Source of the DNA: Planotetraspora phitsanulokensis | Lineage (GTDB): Bacteria; Actinomycetota; Actinomycetes; Streptosporangiales; Streptosporangiaceae | Assembly: GCF_016863295.1 (NCBI RefSeq) | Contig: NZ_BOOP01000027.1 | Span: 1-50,227 of the forward strand | Length of the DNA: 50,227 bases | Direction of reading: 5' to 3' | Shown: in pieces, positions 24,148 to 32,462 of the stretch | Position numbering within the stretch: position 1 is the stretch's first letter | Layout of the letters: the number at the start of each line of letters is the position of its first letter | Translations under genes and position numbers: made by a program | Notes under the pieces: generated by a model | Database searches by the model: none | The model's input: the letters and a program-made list of their open reading frames with translations, nothing else | Told to the model about the DNA's origin: nothing

Positions 24148-25038
24148 TCAGGACTTCCCCGCAGCAGGGCGCGTGCCGGTCATCAACGCATAAACGATGA
24201 TGTTATCCACGTAATGACCAGTCGTCTGGTTATATGTGCCGCCGCACGTGATGAGTCGCAACTCCGCGTCGTCCCTCGGCCCGTACACCCGGTCGGTGGG
24301 GAAGGTCTGCTTGTTCGCCTGCTCCACACCGCCCACCGTGAAGATCGCCGTGGTCCCGTCGAGACGGACCACCTCGATCTTGTCGCCGTTGCGGATCTCG
24401 TGGAGACGGGTGAAGACGGCCGACCGCGTGGTGGTGTCCTTGTGCCCGAGCATCACGGCGGGTCCGGCCTCCCCCGCGGTGGGACCTCCCCGGTACCAGC
24501 CCACGAGGTTGGAGTCGTTGATCGACGGCGTCTCGATGGCGCCGTGCTTGTCCGTGCCGACCGACTCGACGGGAGCGTTGACGCCCAGCCTCGGAATGAT
24601 CAGCCGCTTCGGCGTCGACGGCTGCATCGGCGGGACCGCGGGCTCGGCCGGGCGAGGCGGCGGCGCGGTCGCGTCCGCCTGGCTCAGCGGACCCGACCCC
24701 CCGGGCCCCACCGTCGGAGCCAGCGCCTGCACCTTGAGCGCGGACCGAGCCGGAGACTCGTACTCCTCGGGAGACCTCAGAATGAGCACGAGCCCGAAGA
24801 CGATGGTCACCACGCCTGCCACGGCGGCGAGGATGAGCGCCCCGCGCACGGCCGAACCGCCGCTCGACGCCCCGTCGGGCCCGGGCCAGGGATCCTGCGG
24901 GGGCAGGATGACGGGCTGGAAGAACTGCGGCGGCGGGCCGTAGACCGGGGTCGGACGATCGGCCGTCGACCACGAATCCGCCGAAGGCCCCGAGTGCTCT
25001 GCCGGGCTCCCCTGGGGCCCTTCCTGCGACCCGCTCAT
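24148..25038 (-). CDS. Sortase (class E/F type)
   Basis: 296-residue membrane-anchored transpeptidase. A Pro-rich cytoplasmic N-terminus of about 65 residues precedes one membrane helix (about 66-86), a Pro/Ala-rich linker and the sortase domain (about 145-285). Catalytic His199 is in MLGHKDT and the nucleophile Cys265 is in RLITCGG. The usual catalytic arginine that follows the cysteine on the last strand is not visible, as that strand reads GHYVDNIIVYA. It would attach surface proteins to the cell wall, and its likely client is the next gene upstream, 25066-25881, separated by 27 bp. Confidence 0.85.
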   Translation of the reverse strand: MSGSQEGPQGSPAEHSGPSADSWSTADRPTPVYGPPPQFFQPVILPPQDPWPGPDGASSGGSAVRGALILAAVAGVVTIVFGLVLILRSPEEYESPARSALKVQALAPTVGPGGSGPLSQADATAPPPRPAEPAVPPMQPSTPKRLIIPRLGVNAPVESVGTDKHGAIETPSINDSNLVGWYRGGPTAGEAGPAVMLGHKDTTTRSAVFTRLHEIRNGDKIEVVRLDGTTAIFTVGGVEQANKQTFPTDRVYGPRDDAELRLITCGGTYNQTTGHYVDNIIVYALMTGTRPAAGKS

Positions 25039-25065
25039 GATCCGCGTTTCCGCCGCCGTGTGCCG

Positions 25066-25881
25066 CTAGTGCCGTACGGCACGGCGGCGGGTGCGCAGCA
25101 TGAGCCCGCCGCCCGCGGCGGCCAGAACGAGAGCCGAGCCCGTGAGGATGAAGACGCGCCCGTCAGGCCCCGCGTCGGCGCCGCCGCCCGTGGCGGCTCC
25201 GCCTTCCGGCGTCTGGCTCACCTGGGCGGTGACCGTCTCGTAGACGGTCCGGGTCGTCCGCGGGCTGACCTTGATCGACAGGGACGCGGGGCTGGTGTTC
25301 GCCGCGGCGGTCGTCGACAGCGAGCAGTCGTACCAGGTCTCGGGCGTGCCGTCGGCCGGGCCCACCTTCAGGGTGAACGCGTCGGCCTTGACCCCGACCG
25401 TGCCGGTCGCGGTCGGCGTGATCACCGCCGTCAGCGTCGGCAACGGGACGGGGGATCCGCTCGGGATCCCCTGGTCCGGCGTGCCCGTGGCGGTCGCCTG
25501 GATCGTCTTCTTCGCGCTGGAGCCCGGCCCGGAGACCACGAGGTCTCCGACGATGACGATGCGGTCCGTGGTGGCGATCTCGGTGGGCGCCGTGATGATC
25601 TCGTCGGCGCCGGAAGGCTGCTGGTTCGTCCAGGTGAGCGTCACCGCCTCGGAGGGCGTGGCACTGGCCGGCCCGCTCAGCGCGGCGGTGAGATCGGGCG
25701 AGGCCGTCGCGGTCGCCGGGGCCGACGGAAGGCAGACATAGGCCACGGTCCTGGTGTCGGCGCTGGCGCCGATCGCGGACAGACCGCCGACGAGGACCAC
25801 GGCGCCGACCACTCCGGCCGCGGACGCCCCGATGACCGTTCGACGTCGTGCCTGTGATCTCCGCACTGACCCGTCTCCCAT
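25066..25881 (-). CDS. surface protein, candidate sortase substrate
   Basis: 271-residue secreted protein. A basic N-terminus and hydrophobic segment (about residues 15-40) form the signal peptide, followed by a Thr/Ser/Pro/Ala-rich domain with two cysteines (YVCLPS and WYDCSLS) that may form a disulfide. The C-terminus has PEGGAATGGG, a hydrophobic helix and RTRRR, the layout of a sortase sorting signal, but no LPXTG or LAXTG. The start is set at ATG 25881, which has GGAG 6 nt upstream; GTG 25902 and GTG 25866 are alternatives. It is the first gene of a pair with the sortase. Confidence 0.7.
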   Translation of the reverse strand: MGDGSVRRSQARRRTVIGASAAGVVGAVVLVGGLSAIGASADTRTVAYVCLPSAPATATASPDLTAALSGPASATPSEAVTLTWTNQQPSGADEIITAPTEIATTDRIVIVGDLVVSGPGSSAKKTIQATATGTPDQGIPSGSPVPLPTLTAVITPTATGTVGVKADAFTLKVGPADGTPETWYDCSLSTTAAANTSPASLSIKVSPRTTRTVYETVTAQVSQTPEGGAATGGGADAGPDGRVFILTGSALVLAAAGGGLMLRTRRRAVRH

Positions 25882-26074
25882 CCAGCGCTCCGACAGCCGC
25901 ACCGGGATTTCACCGTACGGTCATGACTCGGTAGAGATCCTATGTACTGCGCGTCCGAATCGCCGCCCCCCACGGCAAATCCGACCCGCATTTCCTCATG
26001 ATCAGGTCAATTCGGCCTCCGTGTCCGTGGAACCTTCGAGAGGGCCCGGGTGTATCAACACCGGAGGTGCTCAG

Positions 26075-26932
26075 ATGAGACGACTATTGGTGGCACTCGG
26101 CGCGCTGGCGATGGCCTTCGCCACAGCTCTTCCCGTTCACGCGGAGACCCGGGCGGGGGGCTGGGCGACGACCGAGCTCGATCCGCTTCCCGACAAGCTC
26201 GTGGCCAACAAGGCGTACACGATCGGATACTGGGTCCTCCAGCACGGGACCCATCCGTTCGACATCGCCGGGGAAGACCTCGGCTCGACCGGTCTGCGCC
26301 TGACCAGCACGTCGGGCGGAACGACTCTGAACTTCACCGGCACGCCTCTCCCCGAGCCGGCCCACTACGCGGTGACCATCAAGATTCCGGACGGTCAATG
26401 GCGGCTCCAGGGCATCCAGGGAATGTTCCTGCCGTACGAGATCGGAACTCTGGACGTCCCGGGCGGGCTGACCCCGGCCCCTCCGAAGGCTCCGATGAGC
26501 CTCGGGATCGGGATCGTGGACTACTGGGGAACGATCAAGCCTCCGGGCTTCCCCTGGGACGGCGAGGTCACCTCGTCGCAGCCGCCCGCTCCACCCGCCA
26601 CCGCCGCACCAGCGGCAGTCGCGCAGCCCGAACCCGCGGCCGCTCCGGCGGCACCCGCGTCTCCCAAGGCGACCGTGGCCACCGACGGCGACGACACCCC
26701 GCCGTACCTGCCGGTGGCCGTCACAGCCGTACTGGCCATCGGCGCGACGCTGCTCGCCCAGCGCCTGGTCCGGGCACGGGTACGGCCTGGCCACCCGGCG
26801 GACTCCGGCCCCCAGGACGGCGCGGCCTCGGATGACGACGACTTCTCGGACGGCGCGCGCATGCCTGACCGCGAGGACGAGCCGGGCTCGCCGAGCCGCG
26901 CCGAGGACGTGATCACCATCGGCAGGGAGTGA
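26075..26932 (+). CDS. secreted membrane-anchored protein, conserved, unknown
   Basis: 285-residue protein with a signal peptide (cleavage after PVHA, about residue 23). A beta-rich domain of about 140 residues follows, with the conserved GWATTELDPLP and IGYWVLQHGTHPF stretches and AHYAVTIKIP, resembling the YtkA/FixH-like fold. A Pro/Ala linker leads to a membrane helix (about residues 208-228) and a 55-residue acidic cytoplasmic tail. Homologues occur in streptomycetes, from memory, without assigned function. A copper or redox role is possible from fold resemblance only. The start is ATG with GGAGGTG upstream. It is divergent from the sortase pair. Confidence 0.75.
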   Translation: MRRLLVALGALAMAFATALPVHAETRAGGWATTELDPLPDKLVANKAYTIGYWVLQHGTHPFDIAGEDLGSTGLRLTSTSGGTTLNFTGTPLPEPAHYAVTIKIPDGQWRLQGIQGMFLPYEIGTLDVPGGLTPAPPKAPMSLGIGIVDYWGTIKPPGFPWDGEVTSSQPPAPPATAAPAAVAQPEPAAAPAAPASPKATVATDGDDTPPYLPVAVTAVLAIGATLLAQRLVRARVRPGHPADSGPQDGAASDDDDFSDGARMPDREDEPGSPSRAEDVITIGRE

Positions 26933-27008
26933 CGACGGGCAATCGACCCGCCGGTAACAGAATCGTATTCTGGTGACGGAATGACACCCCGAGCCGGAAG
27001 GCGTACCG

Positions 27009-28154
27009 ATGCGGCGAGACCTCTTCGACGAGGAGCACCTGCTCTTCCGCGAGACCGTTCGTGAGTTCCTGACGCGCGAAGTCGTCCCGCACCACGCCCA
27101 GTGGGAGAAGGACGGCATCGTCCCCCGCGAGGTCTGGAAGAAGGCGGGCGAGCTGGGGATGTTCGGCTTCTCCGTGCCCGAGGAGTTCGGCGGGGCCGGC
27201 ATCACCGACTTCCGCTACAACGCGGTCGTGCTGGAGGAGATCACCCGCATCGGCGCGACCGGCCTGGGCTTCTCTCTGCACAACGACGTCATGGCGCCCT
27301 ATTTCGTGGATCTGACGAATGACGAGCAGAAGCAGCGCTGGTTGCCCGGTTTCGCGTCAGGAGAGCTGATCACGGCCATCGCCATGACCGAGCCCGGGGC
27401 CGGAAGCGACCTGCAGGGCATCAGGACCACGGCCCTGCGCGAGGGCGACCACTACGTGGTGAACGGGCAGAAGACGTTCATCACGAACGGCATCAACTCC
27501 GACCTCGTGGTGGTCGTGGCCAAGACCGACCCGGCGGCGGGCGCGCGGGGCACCACGCTGCTCGTCGTCGAGCGTGGGATGGAGGGCTTCAGCAGGGGGC
27601 GGAACCTCGAGAAGATCGGCATGCACGCCCAGGACACCGCCGAGTTGTTCTTCGAGAACGTCCGCGTACCCGTCGCCAACCGGCTCGGCGACGAGGACGG
27701 CCAGGGCTTCGTCCAGCTGATGCACAACCTCCCGCAGGAGCGCCTGTCCATCGCGGTCGGCGGGGTGGCCGCCGCCGAGTCCGTCCTCGAGACGACCATC
27801 GAGTACTGCAGGAACCGCAAGGCCTTCGGCAAGAACATCGGCCAGTTCCAGAACACGAGGTTCCTGCTGGCCGAGCTGGCCACCGAGGTCGAGATCGCCC
27901 GCCACTACGTGGACAAGTGCATCGTCGCCCTGAACGCCGGAGAGCTCACCGCCGTGGACGCGGCCAAGGCGAAGTGGTGGACCACGGAACTGCAGACGAA
28001 GGTCATCGACCGCTGCCTCCAGTTGCACGGCGGCTACGGCTACATGCTGGAGTACCCGGTGGCCAAGGCATGGCTGGACAGCCGCGTCCAGACGATCTAC
28101 GGGGGCACGACGGAGATCATGAAGGAGATCATCGGCAGGTCGTTCGGCTTCTAG
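27009..28154 (+). CDS. Acyl-CoA dehydrogenase, LCAD/IVD type
   Basis: 381-residue FAD-dependent acyl-CoA dehydrogenase, a typical full-length enzyme. MTEPGAGSDLQGI contacts FAD and substrate, and RNRKAFGKNIGQFQNTRF is the conserved dehydrogenase stretch. The usual catalytic glutamate position reads YGGTTEI, with Gly in place of Glu. The alternative glutamate in NLPQERL is present, as in long-chain and isovaleryl-type enzymes, so it should be active. The start is ATG with GGAAGG upstream. It is monocistronic on the plus strand. Confidence 0.93.
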   Translation: MRRDLFDEEHLLFRETVREFLTREVVPHHAQWEKDGIVPREVWKKAGELGMFGFSVPEEFGGAGITDFRYNAVVLEEITRIGATGLGFSLHNDVMAPYFVDLTNDEQKQRWLPGFASGELITAIAMTEPGAGSDLQGIRTTALREGDHYVVNGQKTFITNGINSDLVVVVAKTDPAAGARGTTLLVVERGMEGFSRGRNLEKIGMHAQDTAELFFENVRVPVANRLGDEDGQGFVQLMHNLPQERLSIAVGGVAAAESVLETTIEYCRNRKAFGKNIGQFQNTRFLLAELATEVEIARHYVDKCIVALNAGELTAVDAAKAKWWTTELQTKVIDRCLQLHGGYGYMLEYPVAKAWLDSRVQTIYGGTTEIMKEIIGRSFGF

Positions 28155-28175
28155 ACCGGCCCGTACGGCTCCCGC

Positions 28176-28337
28176 TCAGCGGAACTGCTGGCCCCATATG
28201 GCCAGCATGACGAGCACGAAGACGATCATCACGCCCGCGTAGGCCACCTGGCTCAACCGGAAGAACTTCCGCACCTTGTTCAACAACCAGGCGAACAGGA
28301 ACGCCAGGAAGACCAGAAGGATGAGTCCGGAGTCCAT
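28176..28337 (-). CDS. small two-helix membrane protein
   Basis: 53-residue ORF, below common annotation thresholds. It starts MDSGLILLVF and ends IWGQQFR. Two hydrophobic helices (about residues 5-19 and 33-48) are joined by a basic loop with Asn, Lys and Arg. Third codon positions are mostly G/C and there is no overlap with neighbours. The ribosome binding site is weak. It lies between the convergent dehydrogenase gene and the hydrolase, on the hydrolase strand. I do not recognise the family. Confidence 0.6.
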   Translation of the reverse strand: MDSGLILLVFLAFLFAWLLNKVRKFFRLSQVAYAGVMIVFVLVMLAIWGQQFR

Positions 28338-28376
28338 GCCGATCAGTATGCGTCGGTTCCTCCGTCCGTGCGGACG

Positions 28377-29153
28377 CTAGTCGCGACTGCTATCGAGGAT
28401 GACGCGCGCCACGAGGGCGGGATCGTCGCTCATCGGCAGGTGACCGCACCCCGAGAGCAACACGACGCGCTCCTGCGCCCACCGCGCCGCCCGGACCGCC
28501 TGGCGGCGCGGCAGCAGACGGTCGTGCTCGCCCCAGGCGATGGTGATCGGCACCTTGGGCGGCGGAGGCGGCCCCATCCAGGCACACGCGTCGAGGGTGT
28601 CCTCGAAGCCCACGCATCCGCCCAGAGCCTCGACGGCCGCGCGTATCGCGTCGGCGGGGACCTTTGACGGCCTGGCCATCAGCAACCCCAGCGCGACCGT
28701 CCTGCCCGCCTTCGTGGAGGCCAGCGCGGCGGCGGCCTCACCCCGGGTCGCCGACGCCGAGGCGCGCAGCAGGCGCAGGGCCGTCCGCGCGTACAGGTGC
28801 TCGGTCCGCGACCAGAACCCGGCGGGAGACAGGGCGGCGGCCGTGCAGACCACCCCACGGGAGGCCATGTCCAACGCGATGTACCCGCCGAGCGAGTTGC
28901 CGGCGACGTGCGGGTCCTTCACCCCGAGCCAGGTCCAGAACTCCTCGACCGCCGTGCCGAGCGTCTCCGTGGTGTACGGCAGGCCCGGGGGCAACGGCGG
29001 CGACTCCCCGAAGCCGGGGAAGTCGACCGCGATCACGTCGTGCCGCTCCGCCAGCAACTCGAGAACCGGCTGCCATCCCTGCCGGTGATGCCCGAGGCCG
29101 TGGAGCAACACCAGCGGAGATCCGCTGCCGCGCCGGTCGTAGGCAAGCTCCAT
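28377..29153 (-). CDS. alpha/beta hydrolase
   Basis: 258-residue hydrolase with the alpha/beta fold. The oxyanion-hole HGLGHHRQGW follows the first strands, the nucleophile elbow is GNSLGG (Ser about residue 92), the acid is in AWGEHDRLLP and the catalytic His is in GCGHLPMSDDP. It is a small soluble enzyme of ester or peroxidase-like type with unknown substrate. The start is ATG 29153. Confidence 0.9.
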   Translation of the reverse strand: MELAYDRRGSGSPLVLLHGLGHHRQGWQPVLELLAERHDVIAVDFPGFGESPPLPPGLPYTTETLGTAVEEFWTWLGVKDPHVAGNSLGGYIALDMASRGVVCTAAALSPAGFWSRTEHLYARTALRLLRASASATRGEAAAALASTKAGRTVALGLLMARPSKVPADAIRAAVEALGGCVGFEDTLDACAWMGPPPPPKVPITIAWGEHDRLLPRRQAVRAARWAQERVVLLSGCGHLPMSDDPALVARVILDSSRD

Positions 29154-29320
29154 ACCTGCGAGTCAAGCACCGATGGCAGCGCGGAACCAGTAGGCGGACG
29201 CCGGGAAAGACATCCTGTACAGGCACGATGACCTGCGATGACGTAAACCCGCCCCGACTGGGCCCATCCGGAGTGACATGCTCCGCGCCCGGATCACGAG
29301 CCCAGGCGCCGCCGACCGGC

Positions 29321-31549
29321 TCAGCGGCCGCCGATGGGGATCTCGAACCAGACGGCCTTGCCCTCACGGGTGGGACGGGAGCCCCAGCGCTTGGCCAACT
29401 GGTCGACCAGGTAGAGACCACGCCCGCCCTCGTCGTTCTCCCCCGCGCTGCGGATACGGGGCAGGCGGAGATCCTGGTCGAAGACCTCGACCCAGATCGA
29501 GTCCCTGCCGCGGCGCAGGCGGAGAGTGAACTCCTTGTCCCCCGCGGCGATCTCCTCCTCGAAGCCCGGGACCTCCCAGGACTCGTCGAAGGGCAGCGGC
29601 GGCCCGTCCAGCACCAGTTCCCTGCGGGGGATGCTCGCGCTGGCGGCGTGGAGCACGACGTTGGTGACGACCTCGGACACGAGCAGGCAGGCGAGGTCGG
29701 CCCGCTCGTCCGGAACCTGCCAGTCGGCGAACGCCTCGGACGCCATCCGGCGTGCCTCGCTCACCATGATCGGCTGAGCGGGGAACGTGCGCTCCTCGAC
29801 CTCGAGCTCCATCGCGACCGACCGGACGACCAGGATCGCCATGTCGTCGTCGATCTCGCCGGGAACGGCCGAGGTTGCGGCCTCGGCTATCCGCTCGACG
29901 GGCTCACCGGAGAGCTTGGCGACCTTCTCGGACAGGATCCGCAGCGCCTCGTCATCGCTGAGCGAGGGGGTCTCGGAGCCCCGCATGGGCCGCCGGTCGA
30001 CGAGCCCGTCGGTGTAGAGCAGCAGCGTCGCGCCCGGCGGGAGCGTCCGCGTCTCCTCCTTGTAGACCAGGTCGGCGTGGACGCCCTTGGCGCGGACGCC
30101 GAGCGGCTGGCCGACCTCCGTGATGTCGAGCTCGGCGACGTTGCCGTCGACGATCAGCAGCGGTGGCGCGTGGCCGGCGTTGGCGAACGACAGCTGGCGC
30201 GACCACGCGTCGTACACGAGGTACTGGCAGGTCACGAGCGGAGGGTTGGTGATGTCGGCGCCGAAGTCGTCACGCTCGGGATGGGCGACGACCCTCGTCC
30301 ACTCGTCGAGCCGGGCGAGGATGTCCGCCGGCGGCTTGTCGTCCTGCGCGAACGCGCGCAACGCGGCCCGGAGCTGGCCCATGACCGCGGCGGCCTTGGC
30401 TCCCCTGCCCTCCACGTCGCCGATCACGATGCCGACGCGGCCGGCCGACAGCGGGATCACGTCGTACCAGTCGCCGCCGACCTGGGTCTGGATGCCCTGG
30501 CCGTGCGAGGCCAGCGGCGCCGCGGGGAAGTAGCGGACGGCGATCTCCAGCCCGTCCAGCGCGGGAAGCTCACGCGGCAGCAGATGCTTCTGGAACGACT
30601 CGGCCGTGTGCCGCTCCTCCTCGAACAGCAGCGCGTTGTCCACGGCCACCGCGACCCGGGTCGCGATCGCGCCCACAAAGTCGCGGTCGAAGGCGTCGTA
30701 GTGCGGCGAGCGCCGGTCGGTGAGGTTGGACAGGCCGAGGTACATGAGGCCGAGCGTCTCGCCGCGGGCGCACAGGGGCGCCACGATCGCGGAGGTCATC
30801 CCGACCTCGCCGCAGATCCGCGCCGCGCCCTCGCTGGGAGAGGGGTAACTGACCTGGGAGAAGTCCTCGACCAGGATGGTCTCCTGGCGCGTCTGCGCCG
30901 TCTCCGCGTAGTGGCCGGGCGGATACTTGATCTCCTCGCCGACCGGCTTCCACGTGCCGGCGGGCGGCGACCAGCCGTTGACGTGGGTGGAGACCTTGCG
31001 GATGAGCCGGTCGTTCTCCATCAGCTCGATGAAGCAGTGATCGGCGAACTGGGGGACCAGCATCTCGGCGACCCGGTTGAGCGTCTCCTCGACGTAGAGC
31101 GAGCCCGCGAGCCGCTCGCCGATACGTTCCAGCAGACCGAAACGGTCCTTCTCCCGCTCGTTGCTCCGCATCGCCTCACGCGCGGTGATCACGATCCCGG
31201 TGACGGATCCCGACCCGTGCCGCAGCGGCACGGCCTGCGCGCGTACGTAGATCATCGTGCCGTCGGCACGGACGACGTCGAAGGTCCCCTCCCAGACGCC
31301 GCCGCGCAGCACGTGCTTGGCGAGCTCTGCGGCGAGCGGGTGATCCTTCTTCATGATGCCGAGGGACAGAAGGGACTCCCGGCCGGAGGAGGCGCCGGGT
31401 GTGCCGAACAGCCGCTCGGCGAAGGGGTTCCAGTAGAGGACGTTGCTGAAACGGTCGGTGACCACCACCGCCATCTCCGCCTGGTCCAGGACGGAGGCCG
31501 CGGTCAGGTGGTCCGCGGTGTCCTGCGTGAGATCCCCCCAACGCTTCAT
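29321..31549 (-). CDS. PAS-GAF-PP2C phosphatase with C-terminal anti-sigma kinase domain
   Basis: 742-residue single-chain signalling protein. A PAS domain (about 15-125) and GAF domain (about 145-305) sense a signal. A SpoIIE/RsbU-type PP2C domain (about 330-545) has metal-binding Asp residues in GGDWYDV, IGDVEGRG and DDDMAI. A GHKL ATPase of the RsbW type (about 575-742) has SEVVTNVVLHA and GGRGLYLVDQLA. It would both dephosphorylate and phosphorylate STAS antagonists in a partner-switching pathway. A STAS protein is encoded at 41311-41655, not adjacent. No membrane helix is present. Confidence 0.9.
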   Translation of the reverse strand: MKRWGDLTQDTADHLTAASVLDQAEMAVVVTDRFSNVLYWNPFAERLFGTPGASSGRESLLSLGIMKKDHPLAAELAKHVLRGGVWEGTFDVVRADGTMIYVRAQAVPLRHGSGSVTGIVITAREAMRSNEREKDRFGLLERIGERLAGSLYVEETLNRVAEMLVPQFADHCFIELMENDRLIRKVSTHVNGWSPPAGTWKPVGEEIKYPPGHYAETAQTRQETILVEDFSQVSYPSPSEGAARICGEVGMTSAIVAPLCARGETLGLMYLGLSNLTDRRSPHYDAFDRDFVGAIATRVAVAVDNALLFEEERHTAESFQKHLLPRELPALDGLEIAVRYFPAAPLASHGQGIQTQVGGDWYDVIPLSAGRVGIVIGDVEGRGAKAAAVMGQLRAALRAFAQDDKPPADILARLDEWTRVVAHPERDDFGADITNPPLVTCQYLVYDAWSRQLSFANAGHAPPLLIVDGNVAELDITEVGQPLGVRAKGVHADLVYKEETRTLPPGATLLLYTDGLVDRRPMRGSETPSLSDDEALRILSEKVAKLSGEPVERIAEAATSAVPGEIDDDMAILVVRSVAMELEVEERTFPAQPIMVSEARRMASEAFADWQVPDERADLACLLVSEVVTNVVLHAASASIPRRELVLDGPPLPFDESWEVPGFEEEIAAGDKEFTLRLRRGRDSIWVEVFDQDLRLPRIRSAGENDEGGRGLYLVDQLAKRWGSRPTREGKAVWFEIPIGGR

Positions 31550-31671
31550 CCCAGCACCACCCTAGGGAGTGCGACGTCTGTCATGCCGGCCACGGGCGCT
31601 CCTGGGGGGGTGGGGTGTCGCGGGAGAGGAGGGGCTCCCGATGGGGATTCAACCAGTCTCGACTCTTTCCG

Positions 31672-32385
31672 TCATCGTCTGGTGACAAAAACATGCGACG
31701 CGACATCACGCGGAAGTTCCGCGGAAGTGCTGTCCGCATCGCAGTCCCCTGTCACCCGCACACCGTCGTCGCTAGCCGCGAGCGTCACCTCGCGTCCGGG
31801 TTGTATCCCAACTTGCTTGAGTTTAAGCATCAGGGCGGGATCGCTTTGCACTTGTTCGCTAATTCGGCGAACGACAACCGGAACCATCGCCGGACCTGCG
31901 AGATCTGCCATGGGAGACATGGCCTCATCCTTGGTCAAACCGGACTGTGCGGCGCCGAGTTCACCGAGTTCGCTGAGACCGGGGATGGGGTTGCCGTGCG
32001 GGCAGACGGTCGGATGATCGAGCAGTTGGAGGAGCCGGGTCTCGACAGACTCCGACATCACGTGCTCCCAGCGGCAGGCCTCGACGTGGACCTCTTCCCA
32101 CGGGAGCCCGATCACCTGGATCAGCAGGCACTCGGCCAGGCGGTGTTTGCGCATGACCCTGATGGCGAGTTTGCGGCCGAGATCGGTCAGGCTCAGGTGG
32201 CGGTCGCCCTCGACCTTGACCAGGCCGTCACGCTCCATCCGCGCGACCGTCTGGCTCACCGTGGGCCCGCTCTGCGTCAACCGTTCCGCGATACGCGCCC
32301 GCAGCGGGACGATTCCCTCTTCTTCCAACTCGAAGATCGTGCGGAGATACATCTCCGTCGTGTCGATCAGGCCATGTGCCGTCAC
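31672..32385 (-). CDS. DtxR/IdeR-family metal-dependent regulator
   Basis: 237-residue iron- or manganese-responsive repressor. The winged helix-turn-helix lies at about residues 5-70, with recognition helix TVSQTVARMERDGL. Metal ligands match DtxR with a +2 shift: Met12, Cys104, Glu107, His108 at the primary site and His81, Glu85, His100 at the ancillary site. Cys at the primary site favours iron (IdeR type) over manganese (MntR). A C-terminal SH3-like domain follows. The start is GTG with GGAGG upstream. It is divergent from udgX, with a 77-bp spacer. Confidence 0.92.
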   Translation of the reverse strand: MTAHGLIDTTEMYLRTIFELEEEGIVPLRARIAERLTQSGPTVSQTVARMERDGLVKVEGDRHLSLTDLGRKLAIRVMRKHRLAECLLIQVIGLPWEEVHVEACRWEHVMSESVETRLLQLLDHPTVCPHGNPIPGLSELGELGAAQSGLTKDEAMSPMADLAGPAMVPVVVRRISEQVQSDPALMLKLKQVGIQPGREVTLAASDDGVRVTGDCDADSTSAELPRDVASHVFVTRR

Positions 32386-32462
32386 GGTTCCTCCAGTTCT
32401 GTATCGATGCTACGACCTCCCGAGGCGTTCGCAGCCGACTGTGTCTGGGAAGCGATCCTAGG

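Noticed and set aside
22710-24200. 496-codon plus-strand frame opposite the acidic protein
   Set aside because: Its Gly/Leu/Val/Arg repetitive sequence is the reverse complement of the Ala/Asp/Glu/Ser-rich linker.
28664-32017. 1117-codon plus-strand frame across the hydrolase and phosphatase genes
   Set aside because: It crosses gene boundaries on the opposite strand and has Arg/Ala/Pro-rich shadow composition.
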